Source: Hydrogenophaga flava NBRC 102514
GTDB lineage: Bacteria; Pseudomonadota; Gammaproteobacteria; Burkholderiales; Burkholderiaceae_C
Length of the DNA: 64,000 nucleotides
Direction of reading: 5' to 3'
Assembly: GCF_001571145.1 (NCBI RefSeq)
Contig: NZ_BCTF01000012.1
Location: forward strand, 1 to 64,000
Below the pieces are notes generated by a model. That model made no database searches, was not told where the DNA came from, and worked only from the letters and a program-made list of their open reading frames with translations. Both the position numbers and the translations under genes were made by a program. This document shows, in pieces, positions 49,248-57,745 of the stretch. The stretch's first letter is position 1. Every line of letters starts with the position of its first letter.

Positions 49248-51578
49248 ATGTTGCCCAACACCTTCCCCCCCCGTGGCCCATTCCCCTCGTCGGCGCTGAC
49301 CCTGCCGCAGGCGCGCATGCTGCACACCGTCCAGCAGGCGCGCGAAGAGGCCGATGCGGTGCCCCGCGACGACATCGACCTCAAGGAAATCTTCCGCGCC
49401 ATCGCCCGCCACAAATGGATGATCGCGGGCACCACGCTGCTGTGCGTGGGGGCCGCGGCCTTCTACACCCTGCGCATCACGCCGCTGTACCAGGCCACCA
49501 CGCTGATCCAGATCGACCGCAGCGCGCAGAAGGTGGTGGGGTTCAACACCGAGGTGGAACTCGACCAGGGCACCGCGTCCGACCAGCTGCAGCTGCGCAC
49601 GCAGATCGAGCTGCTCAAGAGCCGCTCGCTGGCCCTGCGCGTGATCGACGAGATGGGCCTGTACCGGCCGGACGAGGGCGGCGCGCCACCGGCCCCGGTG
49701 GCGCCCGCCGCGGCGCCCGACGCCGACGCCGGCTTCGTCGCCACGCTGCGCGAACACTTCAACCGCCTGGTCTCGCCACCCGAGGACGGCAGCGAACGCC
49801 TCAGCCGCAACGAAACCATCCGCGCCTTCAACGAGTCGGTGAGCATCGAGCCGCGGCGCAGCTCGCGACTGGTGGAGGTGCAGGTGGTGAACAAGGACGG
49901 CGAGCTGGCGGCGCGCATCGCCAACCAGATCGCGCAGACCTTCATCGCGATGAACCTGGAGCGCAAGCTGGAGAGCTCGGTCTATGCGCGGCAGTTCCTC
50001 GAAGAGCAGATCCAGGTGACCAAGGCCAAGCTGGAGCAGAGCGAGCGGGTCATCAACCAGTACGCCAAGCGCAACGAGATCCTCAACCTGGGCGACAAGA
50101 CCAGCGCCACCACCCAGAACTACGTCGACTTCTCCGCCGCGCTGGCCAAGGCCGAGCAGGACCGCATCAAGGCCGAGGCGCAGTACGAGGAGGTGCGCGC
50201 GCGGCCCGAGAGCGCGCCCAGCGTGCTGGACAACCTGGCGATCCAGACCTACAAGGAGCAGCGCGCCCGGCTGGAGGCCGAGTACGCCAAGAACCTGGCG
50301 GTGTTCAAGCCGAACTACCCGGCCATGGTGCAGACCAAGTCGCAGATCGACGAGCTGCAGCGGCGCATCGACGCCGAGGTGGGCACCATCCTGGCCTCGA
50401 TCAAGGGCCAGTACGAGGCCGCCAAGAAACAGGAGTCGCTGCTGCGCGCCCGCGTGGGCGCCTCGCGCGACGAGGTGCTGATGGTGCAGGACCGCAGCGT
50501 GGACCTGAACCTGCTCAAGCGCGAGCTCGACACCAACCGGCAGGTCTACGACAGCCTGCTGCAGCGGCTCAAGGAGGTCAGCGTCACGGCCGGCCTGAAC
50601 ACCAACAACATCTCGGTGGTGGACCCGGCCGAGCCCGGGCTCAACCCGGTGCAGCCCCGCCCTGCGATCAACCTGGCGGTGGGGCTGATGCTGGGCCTGC
50701 TGGCCGGCGTGCTGGTGGCCATCCTGCGCGAGCAGATGGACGATTCCGTCAAGCACGAGGACGAGGTGGAGCGCGTGTTCGCGCTGCCCCTGCTGGGCTG
50801 GATACCGGAGACCCGCAAGCCGCGCGGCATGTCCGTCGAGGCGCTGGGCCTGCTCGCCCACGCGGAGCCGCGCAGCAGCTTCTCGGAGGCCTACCGCTCC
50901 ATGCGCACCGCGCTGCAGTTCTCCACCACCGGGGGTGCGCCGCGCCACATCATGGTCACCAGCTGTGGCAAGAACGAGGGCAAGACCACCTCGGCCCTGG
51001 CCCTGGCCATCAACTTCGCGCAGCTGGGCCAGCAGGTGCTGCTGATCGACGCCGACATGCGCCTGGCCTCGGTCCACAAGGCGCTGGGCCTGCCCAACGA
51101 CCGGGGCCTGTCCACCCTGCTGATGGGCGAAGGCACCACCAAGGACCTGATCCTCAAGACCATGGTGCCCAACCTGGGCGTGCTGCTGGCCGGCCCCACG
51201 CCGCCCGACCCGGTGGAGCTGCTGATGGGCCCGGGCCTGCGCACGCTGCTCGACCAGGCCCAGGCGCTGGGCTTCACGCAGGTGATCATCGACGGCCCAC
51301 CGCTGCTGGGCATCGCGGACGCCATCGTGCTGGGCAACCAGGTGCAGCACATCGTGTTCGCCGTGCGGGCCGACAGCACGCGCAAGAAGAGCATCAAGGA
51401 CGCGCTGCGCCGCCTGCGCAACGCCGGGCTGGCGCCGATGGGGGTGGTGCTGACCCACGCCCGCACCGAGCACACCAACAACGACGCCTTCGACGCGTAC
51501 TACGGCTACGGCCACCCGCCCGGTCAGACGGTGCCGGGTCTGCTGGGCGCGGCGGGCGGTGCGCGCGCGGCGTCCTGA
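49248..51578 (+). CDS. Wzc-type polysaccharide co-polymerase and tyrosine autokinase
   Basis: A 776-residue inner-membrane protein. Wzz domain: TM1 about 58-76 (MIAGTTLLCVGAAAFYTL), long periplasmic coiled coil (about 100-450), GNVR/tethering region, TM2 about 470-488 (INLAVGLMLGLLAGVLVAIL). BY-kinase domain about 540-760: Walker A TSCGKNEGKTTSAL, Walker A' VLLIDADMRL, Walker B VIIDGPPLLG. The C-terminal tail has a small tyrosine cluster (DAYYGYGHP), the usual autophosphorylation region. It controls chain length with the Wzy protein. ATG at 49248 lies three codons after a GTG that overlaps the previous stop. No cognate low-molecular-weight phosphatase (Wzb) gene is in the cluster. Confidence 0.93.
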   Translation: MLPNTFPPRGPFPSSALTLPQARMLHTVQQAREEADAVPRDDIDLKEIFRAIARHKWMIAGTTLLCVGAAAFYTLRITPLYQATTLIQIDRSAQKVVGFNTEVELDQGTASDQLQLRTQIELLKSRSLALRVIDEMGLYRPDEGGAPPAPVAPAAAPDADAGFVATLREHFNRLVSPPEDGSERLSRNETIRAFNESVSIEPRRSSRLVEVQVVNKDGELAARIANQIAQTFIAMNLERKLESSVYARQFLEEQIQVTKAKLEQSERVINQYAKRNEILNLGDKTSATTQNYVDFSAALAKAEQDRIKAEAQYEEVRARPESAPSVLDNLAIQTYKEQRARLEAEYAKNLAVFKPNYPAMVQTKSQIDELQRRIDAEVGTILASIKGQYEAAKKQESLLRARVGASRDEVLMVQDRSVDLNLLKRELDTNRQVYDSLLQRLKEVSVTAGLNTNNISVVDPAEPGLNPVQPRPAINLAVGLMLGLLAGVLVAILREQMDDSVKHEDEVERVFALPLLGWIPETRKPRGMSVEALGLLAHAEPRSSFSEAYRSMRTALQFSTTGGAPRHIMVTSCGKNEGKTTSALALAINFAQLGQQVLLIDADMRLASVHKALGLPNDRGLSTLLMGEGTTKDLILKTMVPNLGVLLAGPTPPDPVELLMGPGLRTLLDQAQALGFTQVIIDGPPLLGIADAIVLGNQVQHIVFAVRADSTRKKSIKDALRRLRNAGLAPMGVVLTHARTEHTNNDAFDAYYGYGHPPGQTVPGLLGAAGGARAAS

Positions 51579-51601
51579 ACCCCGCGCCCTGACCACCCGC
51601 C

Positions 51602-52651
51602 ATGCCGCCCACCCCGCAACCCCCTGTGGCGAACCCGCGCGCCGCCGGCGTGCTGGCGGCGCTGCTGGATTTCGAGCAGGCGCCCGGCCGCTACCCGGTC
51701 GCCCGGCGCGAGCCCGCCCTGCTGTTCGACCAGCTGGGCACGGTGCTGCGCCTGGCCTCGAACCGGGCGGTCGAGGGAGGCACCGCCTCGGCGCCGCGCG
51801 CGCGGCGGGCGGCGCGGTTCTTCGTGCGCACCGTGATGCTGCGGCCCGGCGCCGACCACTACGCCGTGCTGGGCCTGACACCGGCGGCCACCCCTGAGCT
51901 GCTGCGCGAGCACTACCGGATGATGATCCGGCTGGTGCACCCCGACTTCGTGCGCGAGGAAGAAGCCTGGCCGGCCGACGCGGCGGCCCGCATCAACATC
52001 GCCCACGACGTGCTGTCCTCGCCCGAGCGGCGCCAGCGCTACGACGCCACCCTGGCGCCGGCGCGCGCCCAGCCCAAGCCCGCGCCGGTGGCCGCGCCAC
52101 GCCCGCGCGGCCACCGGGCGCCACCGATGCGCCTGCCGGCCCGGCGCGTGGTGCAGGCGGGGGTCGCCACGGCCCTGCTGCTGGCGGGCCTGGGCTGGTG
52201 GGTCGGCGGCCCGCGTCGGCCGGGCGTCTCGCTCATGGCCCAGGCGCCGCGGCCCGACGCGTTGGTACCGCCCGCTGGTCCGGCCACGGCACCACCCGCG
52301 CTGCGGCTGGAGGACGTGCGCCCCACGCTGGACCAGGTGGTGGGCGCGCTGCGCTCGGGCCGGGGCGAGACGGTGCTGCAGGTGCTGAACCAGGAATGGC
52401 GCAGCCACCCGGAGACCACGCGCTTCGTGGGCGACTTCAACCAGCGGCTGGCGGGGCGCACCGTGCGCGGGCTGGACGAGGTGAAGAACCAGCTCTCCCG
52501 TGCCGCCGACGGCTTCGTGGTGGACAGCGCGCTCGACTTCCGGCTGCAGAACGCCCAGCAGCAGGACGAGACCCTGCGGCTGAACCTGCAGAGCGTGTTC
52601 CAGGTGCAGCAGGGATCGCCCGTGCTGACCCGACTGGTGGCCCAGCCATGA
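51602..52651 (+). CDS. membrane-anchored J-domain protein of the EPS cluster
   Basis: A 349-residue protein. J domain about 84-149: DHYAVLGLTPAATPELLREHYRMM, the invariant HPD at residues 113-115 and INIAHDVLSSPERRQRYDA. It is followed by a Pro/Ala/Arg linker, one TM helix at about 184-202 and a C-terminal domain (about 230-349) probably in the periplasm that resembles a small NTF2-like alpha-beta fold; that resemblance is by eye. The intact HPD implies it stimulates an Hsp70 (DnaK) in the cytosol. Encoded between the tyrosine kinase and an acyltransferase, so it may help assemble or turn over the export complex. Confidence 0.82.
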   Translation: MPPTPQPPVANPRAAGVLAALLDFEQAPGRYPVARREPALLFDQLGTVLRLASNRAVEGGTASAPRARRAARFFVRTVMLRPGADHYAVLGLTPAATPELLREHYRMMIRLVHPDFVREEEAWPADAAARINIAHDVLSSPERRQRYDATLAPARAQPKPAPVAAPRPRGHRAPPMRLPARRVVQAGVATALLLAGLGWWVGGPRRPGVSLMAQAPRPDALVPPAGPATAPPALRLEDVRPTLDQVVGALRSGRGETVLQVLNQEWRSHPETTRFVGDFNQRLAGRTVRGLDEVKNQLSRAADGFVVDSALDFRLQNAQQQDETLRLNLQSVFQVQQGSPVLTRLVAQP

Positions 52652-53799
52652 CAACGCCCTCCACCGGCCATGTGCACGGCATCGACCTGCTGCGCTTCCT
52701 CGCGGCCCTGTCGGTGGTGCTGTTCCACTTCAGCCTGTTCGGCGCGGCGGCACCGACCTATGGCGCCACCGGGGCGGACGCCGCGTTCGCCTTCCTGCCC
52801 GGCGCGGTGTCGGCCGGCTGGATCGGCGTGCAGTTCTTCTTCGTGCTGTCCGGCTACGTCATCGCCCAGTCGGCCCTCGGCGTGTCCTGGCAGGGCTTTG
52901 CCATGAAGCGGGCGGTGCGCATTCTTCCGGCGCTCTGGATCTGCGCGACCCTGTCGCTGCTGGTGCGGGTGGCCGCCGGCGAGCCCCTGCCCGAGCGGCT
53001 GCTGGACTGGCTGCGCACCGTGCTGCTCTCACCCAAGGGCCCCTACATCGACGGCGTGGTCTGGACGCTGGTGGTCGAGGCGGTCTTTTACGCGCTGGTC
53101 TGTGCGGCGCTCGCGCTCCAGCAGCGCCTGGGCGGCACCCCGGGCGACGGGCTGCAGCGCCTGGCCCTGCTGCTCGGCGGCGTGAGCGGCCTGTTCCTGA
53201 TCGTCCACAGCGCCACCGTGGCCCTGGGCCTGCAGCCGTCCCCGCCGCTGAACTGGTTTGGCTTCAAGGTTCTGCTGCTGCACCACGGCGTCTACTTCGC
53301 CCTGGGCATGACCCTCTGCGCCATCACCCGCAGCGGCCCCTCCGCCAGGAGGCTGGCGGTCGCCGTGCTGCTGGTCCTGCTGTGCCTGCTGGAAATCCGC
53401 CTCAAGGCGGACACCCGCGGCGAGCTGGTGGTGGCCGTGACCGTGTGGCTGGCCATGCTGGCCGCGCTGATGCTGTTCACCAGCGGGCGCGGGCCGCGGG
53501 TGGCGCAGCCCCGCGCCAGGGCCCTGCTGACCACCCTGGGCCGGGTCTCGTACCCGCTGTACCTGGGGCATCTGGTGCTGGGCATGTACCTCGTGCCGTG
53601 GCTGGCGGTGTCCATCGAACACCGGGGGCTGCTGCTGGCGGTCTGCCTGCTGGTCATCGGGGCCCTGGCCCTGTGGATCGCCCTGGGCCCCGAGCCCTGG
53701 GGCCAGCAGAGGCTCAAGCGCCTGCTGCAGCGCCTGGCGTCCGCCCACCCGTCGGCCCACCCGGCCACCCCGGCGGGGCTCAAGCGCTCCGTCCACTGA
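52648..53799 (+). CDS. acyltransferase-3 family membrane O-acyltransferase
   Basis: A 383-residue polytopic protein. HGIDLLRFLAALSVVLFHFSLF has the conserved Arg and His (R16, H27 region) of the AT3 family; GWIGVQFFFVLSGYVI and MKRAVRILPALWICATLS follow as standard motifs, and a late helix has RVSYPLYLGHLVL. About ten helices. Probably adds acetyl (or succinyl) groups to the repeat unit in the periplasm. The first ATG overlaps the J-domain gene stop by 4 bases. Confidence 0.9.
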   Translation: MTTPSTGHVHGIDLLRFLAALSVVLFHFSLFGAAAPTYGATGADAAFAFLPGAVSAGWIGVQFFFVLSGYVIAQSALGVSWQGFAMKRAVRILPALWICATLSLLVRVAAGEPLPERLLDWLRTVLLSPKGPYIDGVVWTLVVEAVFYALVCAALALQQRLGGTPGDGLQRLALLLGGVSGLFLIVHSATVALGLQPSPPLNWFGFKVLLLHHGVYFALGMTLCAITRSGPSARRLAVAVLLVLLCLLEIRLKADTRGELVVAVTVWLAMLAALMLFTSGRGPRVAQPRARALLTTLGRVSYPLYLGHLVLGMYLVPWLAVSIEHRGLLLAVCLLVIGALALWIALGPEPWGQQRLKRLLQRLASAHPSAHPATPAGLKRSVH

Positions 53800-53830
53800 A
53801 CACATTAACAAGCAACCCATGGGAGAACAC

Positions 53831-54817
53831 ATGAACATCCTGGTCGTCGGCGGTGCCGGCTACATCGGCTCGCACATGGTCAAGCACCTGGCCCTGGCGG
53901 GCTGCGAGGTGACCACCCTGGACAACCTGGTCGGGGGCTTTCGCGACGCGGTGCTGCACGGCCGCTTCGTCGAAGGCGACATCGCCGACCGCGCGCTGCT
54001 GGACCGGCTGCTGCGCGAGCGGCGCTTCGACGCCGTGATGCACTTCGCCTCGCACATCCAGGTCGGCGAATCGGTGCAGGACCCGGGCAAGTACTACCAG
54101 AACAATGTGGTGAACACGCTGAACCTGCTGGACGCGATGCGGCAGGCGGGGGTGATGCGCTTCATCTTCTCGTCGACCGCAGCGATCTTCGGCGAGCCCC
54201 AGACCACCCGCATCGCCGAGGACCACCGCCAGCAGCCGATCAACCCCTACGGCCGCAGCAAGCTGATGGTGGAGCAGGCGCTGGCCGACTACGACCGCGC
54301 CTACGGTCTGCGCTCGGTGTGCCTGCGCTACTTCAACGCCGCCGGGGCCGACCCCGAAGGCCAGCTGGGCGAACGGCACGAGCCCGAGACGCACCTGATT
54401 CCGCTGGTGCTGCAGGCCGCCTCGGGCCGGCGCCCCCACATCTCGGTATTCGGGCAGGACTACGACACGCCTGACGGCACCTGCATCCGCGACTACGTGC
54501 ACATCCACGACCTGTGCCAGGCGCACGGCCTGGCCCTGCAGAGCCTGATGGCCGGTGACCCCAGCCAGGCCTACAACCTGGGCAACGGCCACGGCTTCTC
54601 GGTGAACGAGGTCATCGAGGCCGCGCGGCGGGTGACCGGGCGCGACATCGCCGTGCAGTACGCGCCGCGCCGCCCGGGCGACCCGGCCCGCCTGGTGGCC
54701 GACTCGACCCTGGCCCAGCGGCGCCTGGACTGGCGGCCCCAGTACGCCGCGCTGGACACGCTGGTGGAACACGCCTGGCGCTGGGAGTGCCGGGCCCTGC
54801 AGCCGGTGGAGGCCTGA
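53831..54817 (+). CDS. galE: UDP-glucose 4-epimerase
   Basis: A 328-residue epimerase supplying UDP-galactose. MNILVVGGAGYIGSHMVKHL has the NAD-binding GxxGxxG; HFASHIQVGESV, SSTAAIFGEP, the YGRSK catalytic motif (Tyr/Lys) and RYFNAAGADPEGQLGE, plus RDYVHIHDLCQAH, are diagnostic of GalE. ATG at 53831 with GGAGA 5 bases upstream is preferred over ATG 53819. A gap of 31 bases after the acyltransferase may mark a separate translation unit. UDP-Gal is consistent with the WbaP-like starter transferase. Confidence 0.96.
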   Translation: MNILVVGGAGYIGSHMVKHLALAGCEVTTLDNLVGGFRDAVLHGRFVEGDIADRALLDRLLRERRFDAVMHFASHIQVGESVQDPGKYYQNNVVNTLNLLDAMRQAGVMRFIFSSTAAIFGEPQTTRIAEDHRQQPINPYGRSKLMVEQALADYDRAYGLRSVCLRYFNAAGADPEGQLGERHEPETHLIPLVLQAASGRRPHISVFGQDYDTPDGTCIRDYVHIHDLCQAHGLALQSLMAGDPSQAYNLGNGHGFSVNEVIEAARRVTGRDIAVQYAPRRPGDPARLVADSTLAQRRLDWRPQYAALDTLVEHAWRWECRALQPVEA

Positions 54818-54821
54818 GACC

Positions 54822-56000
54822 ATGTGGCGTGCCGTGGGCCTGCGGGAACTGCTGAACCTGGGCGTGGTGATCGCCAGGGGCGACCTGCAGCGCTATGCGC
54901 GCGGCCAGGACGGGTTCACCGCGCGCTTCGAGCAGCGGCTGGCCCGGCTGGTCGGCGTGCGGCACGCGCTCACGGTCAACAGCGGCTCCAACGCGCTCAT
55001 CGCCGCGCTGGCGGCGGCGGGCATCGGGCCTGGCGACGAGGTGCTGGTGCCCGCCTACACCTGGGTCTCCACCGCGCTGGCGCCGCTGGCCGTGGGCGCC
55101 GTGCCGGTGCTGGTCAACATCGACGAGTCGCTGACCATCGACCCGCAGGACATCGAACGCAAGATCACGCCTTTCACCCGCGCCATCGTGCCGGTCCACA
55201 TGCAGAACGCGGTGTGCAACATGGACGCGGTCATGGCGATCGCGCGCCGCCACCGGCTGCTGGTGATCGAGGACGCCTGCCAGGCCGTGGGCGTGCGGTA
55301 CAAGGACCGCCGCGTCGGTGGCATCGGCGACCTGGGCGTGTTCAGCTTCAACCAGCACAAGAACATGAGCGCCGGCGAAGGCGGGGCCGTGCTGACCAAC
55401 GACGACCGCTGGTTCGAGCGCGCCCGGATGTTCCACGACCCGGGCGCCTTCATCCGCGGCCACGCCCCGACCGACGAGCCCCTGTTCTCGGCCCTGAACT
55501 GCCGCGTGTCCGAACTGACCGGCGCGGTGCTGCACGCGCAGCTGGGCCGGCTGGAGCCGATGCTGAACACCCTGCGCGCGCGCTATCCCGGTGTCGCGAA
55601 ACTCTTTGCCGGTCAGCCCCATTGCCGCCCCTCGCCGCACAACGACCCGGAGAACGCGGTGGCGCTGAGCGTGCTCTTCGACGACCCGCAGGAGGCGAAG
55701 GCCTTCGGACAGACGCGGGGCGCGGGGCGGCTGATCGACACCGGCCGCCATGTGTTCACCAACTGGGAGGCGGTGCTGTCCAAGCGCTGGTTCCACGACC
55801 GCATGAACCCGCACCGCTGGGCCCCGCGCGAGGTCCACTACCGGGCCGAGGACTACCAGACCACGCTGGACATCCTCGCCCGCACCTGCCGGGTGTCCCT
55901 GGGCGCGCGCTACCCGGCGCCCGTCATGCTGCTGCAGAAGGAAACGCTGCGCGCGGCCATCGCCCGCCGGTCCGCCCAGCGCGAGGGGGCGCTGGCGTGA
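54822..56000 (+). CDS. DegT/DnrJ/EryC1-family aminotransferase
   Basis: A 392-residue PLP enzyme. TVNSGSNALIAALAAAGIGPGDEVLVPAYTWVS in pieces is the family N-terminal signature; LVIEDACQAVGVRYKDRRVGGIGDLG holds the PLP-ring aspartate; FSFNQHKNMSAGEGGAVLTND provides the Schiff-base lysine. Such enzymes transaminate keto-sugar nucleotides (3- or 4-keto) to amino sugars. No 4,6-dehydratase gene is in the window to make the usual keto substrate; the next gene, overlapping by 4 bases, is a GMC oxidoreductase. First Met preceded by GAGACC; context supports co-translation with galE (4-base gap). Confidence 0.9.
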   Translation: MWRAVGLRELLNLGVVIARGDLQRYARGQDGFTARFEQRLARLVGVRHALTVNSGSNALIAALAAAGIGPGDEVLVPAYTWVSTALAPLAVGAVPVLVNIDESLTIDPQDIERKITPFTRAIVPVHMQNAVCNMDAVMAIARRHRLLVIEDACQAVGVRYKDRRVGGIGDLGVFSFNQHKNMSAGEGGAVLTNDDRWFERARMFHDPGAFIRGHAPTDEPLFSALNCRVSELTGAVLHAQLGRLEPMLNTLRARYPGVAKLFAGQPHCRPSPHNDPENAVALSVLFDDPQEAKAFGQTRGAGRLIDTGRHVFTNWEAVLSKRWFHDRMNPHRWAPREVHYRAEDYQTTLDILARTCRVSLGARYPAPVMLLQKETLRAAIARRSAQREGALA

Positions 56001-57745
56001 TCCAGGACCTCGCCGATCTGGGCGATGCCCCCATCGGGCCCTGCGACGTGCTGATCGTCGGCGGTGGCCCGGCGGGCCTGACCGTCGCCCGCGGGCTGGC
56101 GGCGGCGGGCCGCAGCACCCTGGTGCTGGAGAGCGGCGGGCTGCAGGAGCAGGAGAGCACCGAAGCGCTCAACGAGACGCTGGGCGAAGCGGGCCTCTGG
56201 ACGCCGCACCAGGCCGACCGGCGCCAGCGCTTCCACGCCCACCAGACGCGCATGTGGGCCCACGGCCGCCAGGGCTTCGGCGTGCGCTGCCGCGCGCTGG
56301 GCGGCTCGACGGTGGCCTGGGCCGGCAAATCGGCCGCGTTCGCCGAGCTGGACTACACCGCGCGCCCCTGGGTGCCCGACAGCGGCTGGCCGGTGACGGC
56401 GGCCGACCTCGCGCCCCACGTGGACCGGGCGGCCGAGGCGCTCAACCTCGGCCTCAACTGCTACGACGGCCGCCTGTGGGAGCACCTGCGCCGCGCGCCG
56501 CCGGCGCACCGCCCGGACCCCGCCGTGCTGGACTCCTTCTTCTGGCAGTTCGCGCGTTCCACGCTGGACCCAACCGACGTGCTGCACGCCGGCACCGAGT
56601 TCCTGCACGCCGCGCCGAAGGGCTGCCGCGTGCTCACCGGCGCCACCGTGCTGGAGGTGCTGACCGATGCATCGGGCGCGCGCGCCTGCGCGGTGCGGGT
56701 GGCCGACGCCACGGGCGCGCGCCGGACCATCGAGGCCCGGACCATCGTGCTCGCAGCCAGCGCCATCGAGAACGCGCGCCTGCTGCTGAACTCGCGCGCG
56801 CACCACCGCCACGGCCTGGGCAACCAGCACGACATGGTCGGGCGCTGCCTGATGGACCATCCCAGCGCGCGGATCGCCCGCTTCAGCCCCCAGGCGATCC
56901 CCGCCGTGTCCCGGCTGTATGGCTTCTACGGTCTGCGGGGCCCGCGGGGCGTCAGCATGTACATGCACGGCCTGGCCCCGACGGCCCGGGTGCAGGCGGA
57001 CGAGTGCCTGCTCAACTGCGCCGCCTACACCATGGGCGAGCGCGCACCGGACGACCCGTGGAGCGCCGTCCGCCGCATCGCCAAACGGCAGAGCCGGAAC
57101 GTCCTGTCCGACGCCCAGGCCATCCTCAAGTCCCCGGGCATCATGGCCAAGGGGCTGGCGCGCCTGGCCTTCCAGAGCCAGCGCGTCCCCAAAGCCTGGA
57201 CGCACTTCGCGGTCCAGCAGGTGCTGCGCTGGCGGCCGGGCCTGGCGGTCGAGGAGTACCTCACGCGCGGCGTGCCGCACAAGTTGGTGGGTCTCTCGCT
57301 CGACGCTGTCTGCGAACAGGCGCCGGACCGCAACAACCGCATCGAGCTCTCGCCCAAGACCGACCGCTTCGGCATGCCGCTGCCGGTGGCGCACTGGCGC
57401 ATCGGCGAGCGCGAGATGCACACGCTGACCCGCCTGGCCACCCTCGTGCAGCAGGAGTTCGCCCGGGCGGGCCTGCCGCCGCCGGTGCTCGCCGACTGGA
57501 TCGCCGACCGCGACGCGCACAGCCCCGACATCATCGACATGGGCCACACGGCCGGCACCACGCGCATGGCGGCCGATCCGGGCCGGGGCGTGGTGGACGC
57601 CGACTGCAAGGTGCATGACGTCGACGGCCTCTACGTCGCGGGCGCGTCCATCTTCCCGACCTCCGGCCACGCCAACCCCACGCTCATGATCGTGGCGTTC
57701 GCCCACCGGCTGGCCGAGCACCTCGCGCAGCGGAGCCGTCCATGA
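55997..57745 (+). CDS. GMC-family FAD-dependent oxidoreductase
   Basis: A 582-residue flavoprotein. FAD motif DVLIVGGGPAGLTVARGLA (about 15-33), a GSTVAWAGKSAAF segment (the GGSS-like flavin loop), NARLLLNS, and a C-terminal domain with GHTAGTTRMAADP (His near 517), and SGHANPTLMIVAFAHRLAEHL with the catalytic His-Asn pair (about 558-560). Layout is that of the GMC C-terminal domain (pyranose/choline/gluconate-type oxidases). Starts at GTG overlapping the DegT stop (GTGA). A GMC enzyme inside an EPS operon is unusual; a sugar oxidation step is the simplest role, and keto-sugar formation for the adjacent aminotransferase is a possibility. Confidence 0.88.
   Translation: MIQDLADLGDAPIGPCDVLIVGGGPAGLTVARGLAAAGRSTLVLESGGLQEQESTEALNETLGEAGLWTPHQADRRQRFHAHQTRMWAHGRQGFGVRCRALGGSTVAWAGKSAAFAELDYTARPWVPDSGWPVTAADLAPHVDRAAEALNLGLNCYDGRLWEHLRRAPPAHRPDPAVLDSFFWQFARSTLDPTDVLHAGTEFLHAAPKGCRVLTGATVLEVLTDASGARACAVRVADATGARRTIEARTIVLAASAIENARLLLNSRAHHRHGLGNQHDMVGRCLMDHPSARIARFSPQAIPAVSRLYGFYGLRGPRGVSMYMHGLAPTARVQADECLLNCAAYTMGERAPDDPWSAVRRIAKRQSRNVLSDAQAILKSPGIMAKGLARLAFQSQRVPKAWTHFAVQQVLRWRPGLAVEEYLTRGVPHKLVGLSLDAVCEQAPDRNNRIELSPKTDRFGMPLPVAHWRIGEREMHTLTRLATLVQQEFARAGLPPPVLADWIADRDAHSPDIIDMGHTAGTTRMAADPGRGVVDADCKVHDVDGLYVAGASIFPTSGHANPTLMIVAFAHRLAEHLAQRSRP

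Noticed and set aside
49206-51881. 891-codon minus-strand frame opposite the tyrosine kinase
   Set aside because: Antisense shadow of the Wzc-like gene with no recognisable fold.
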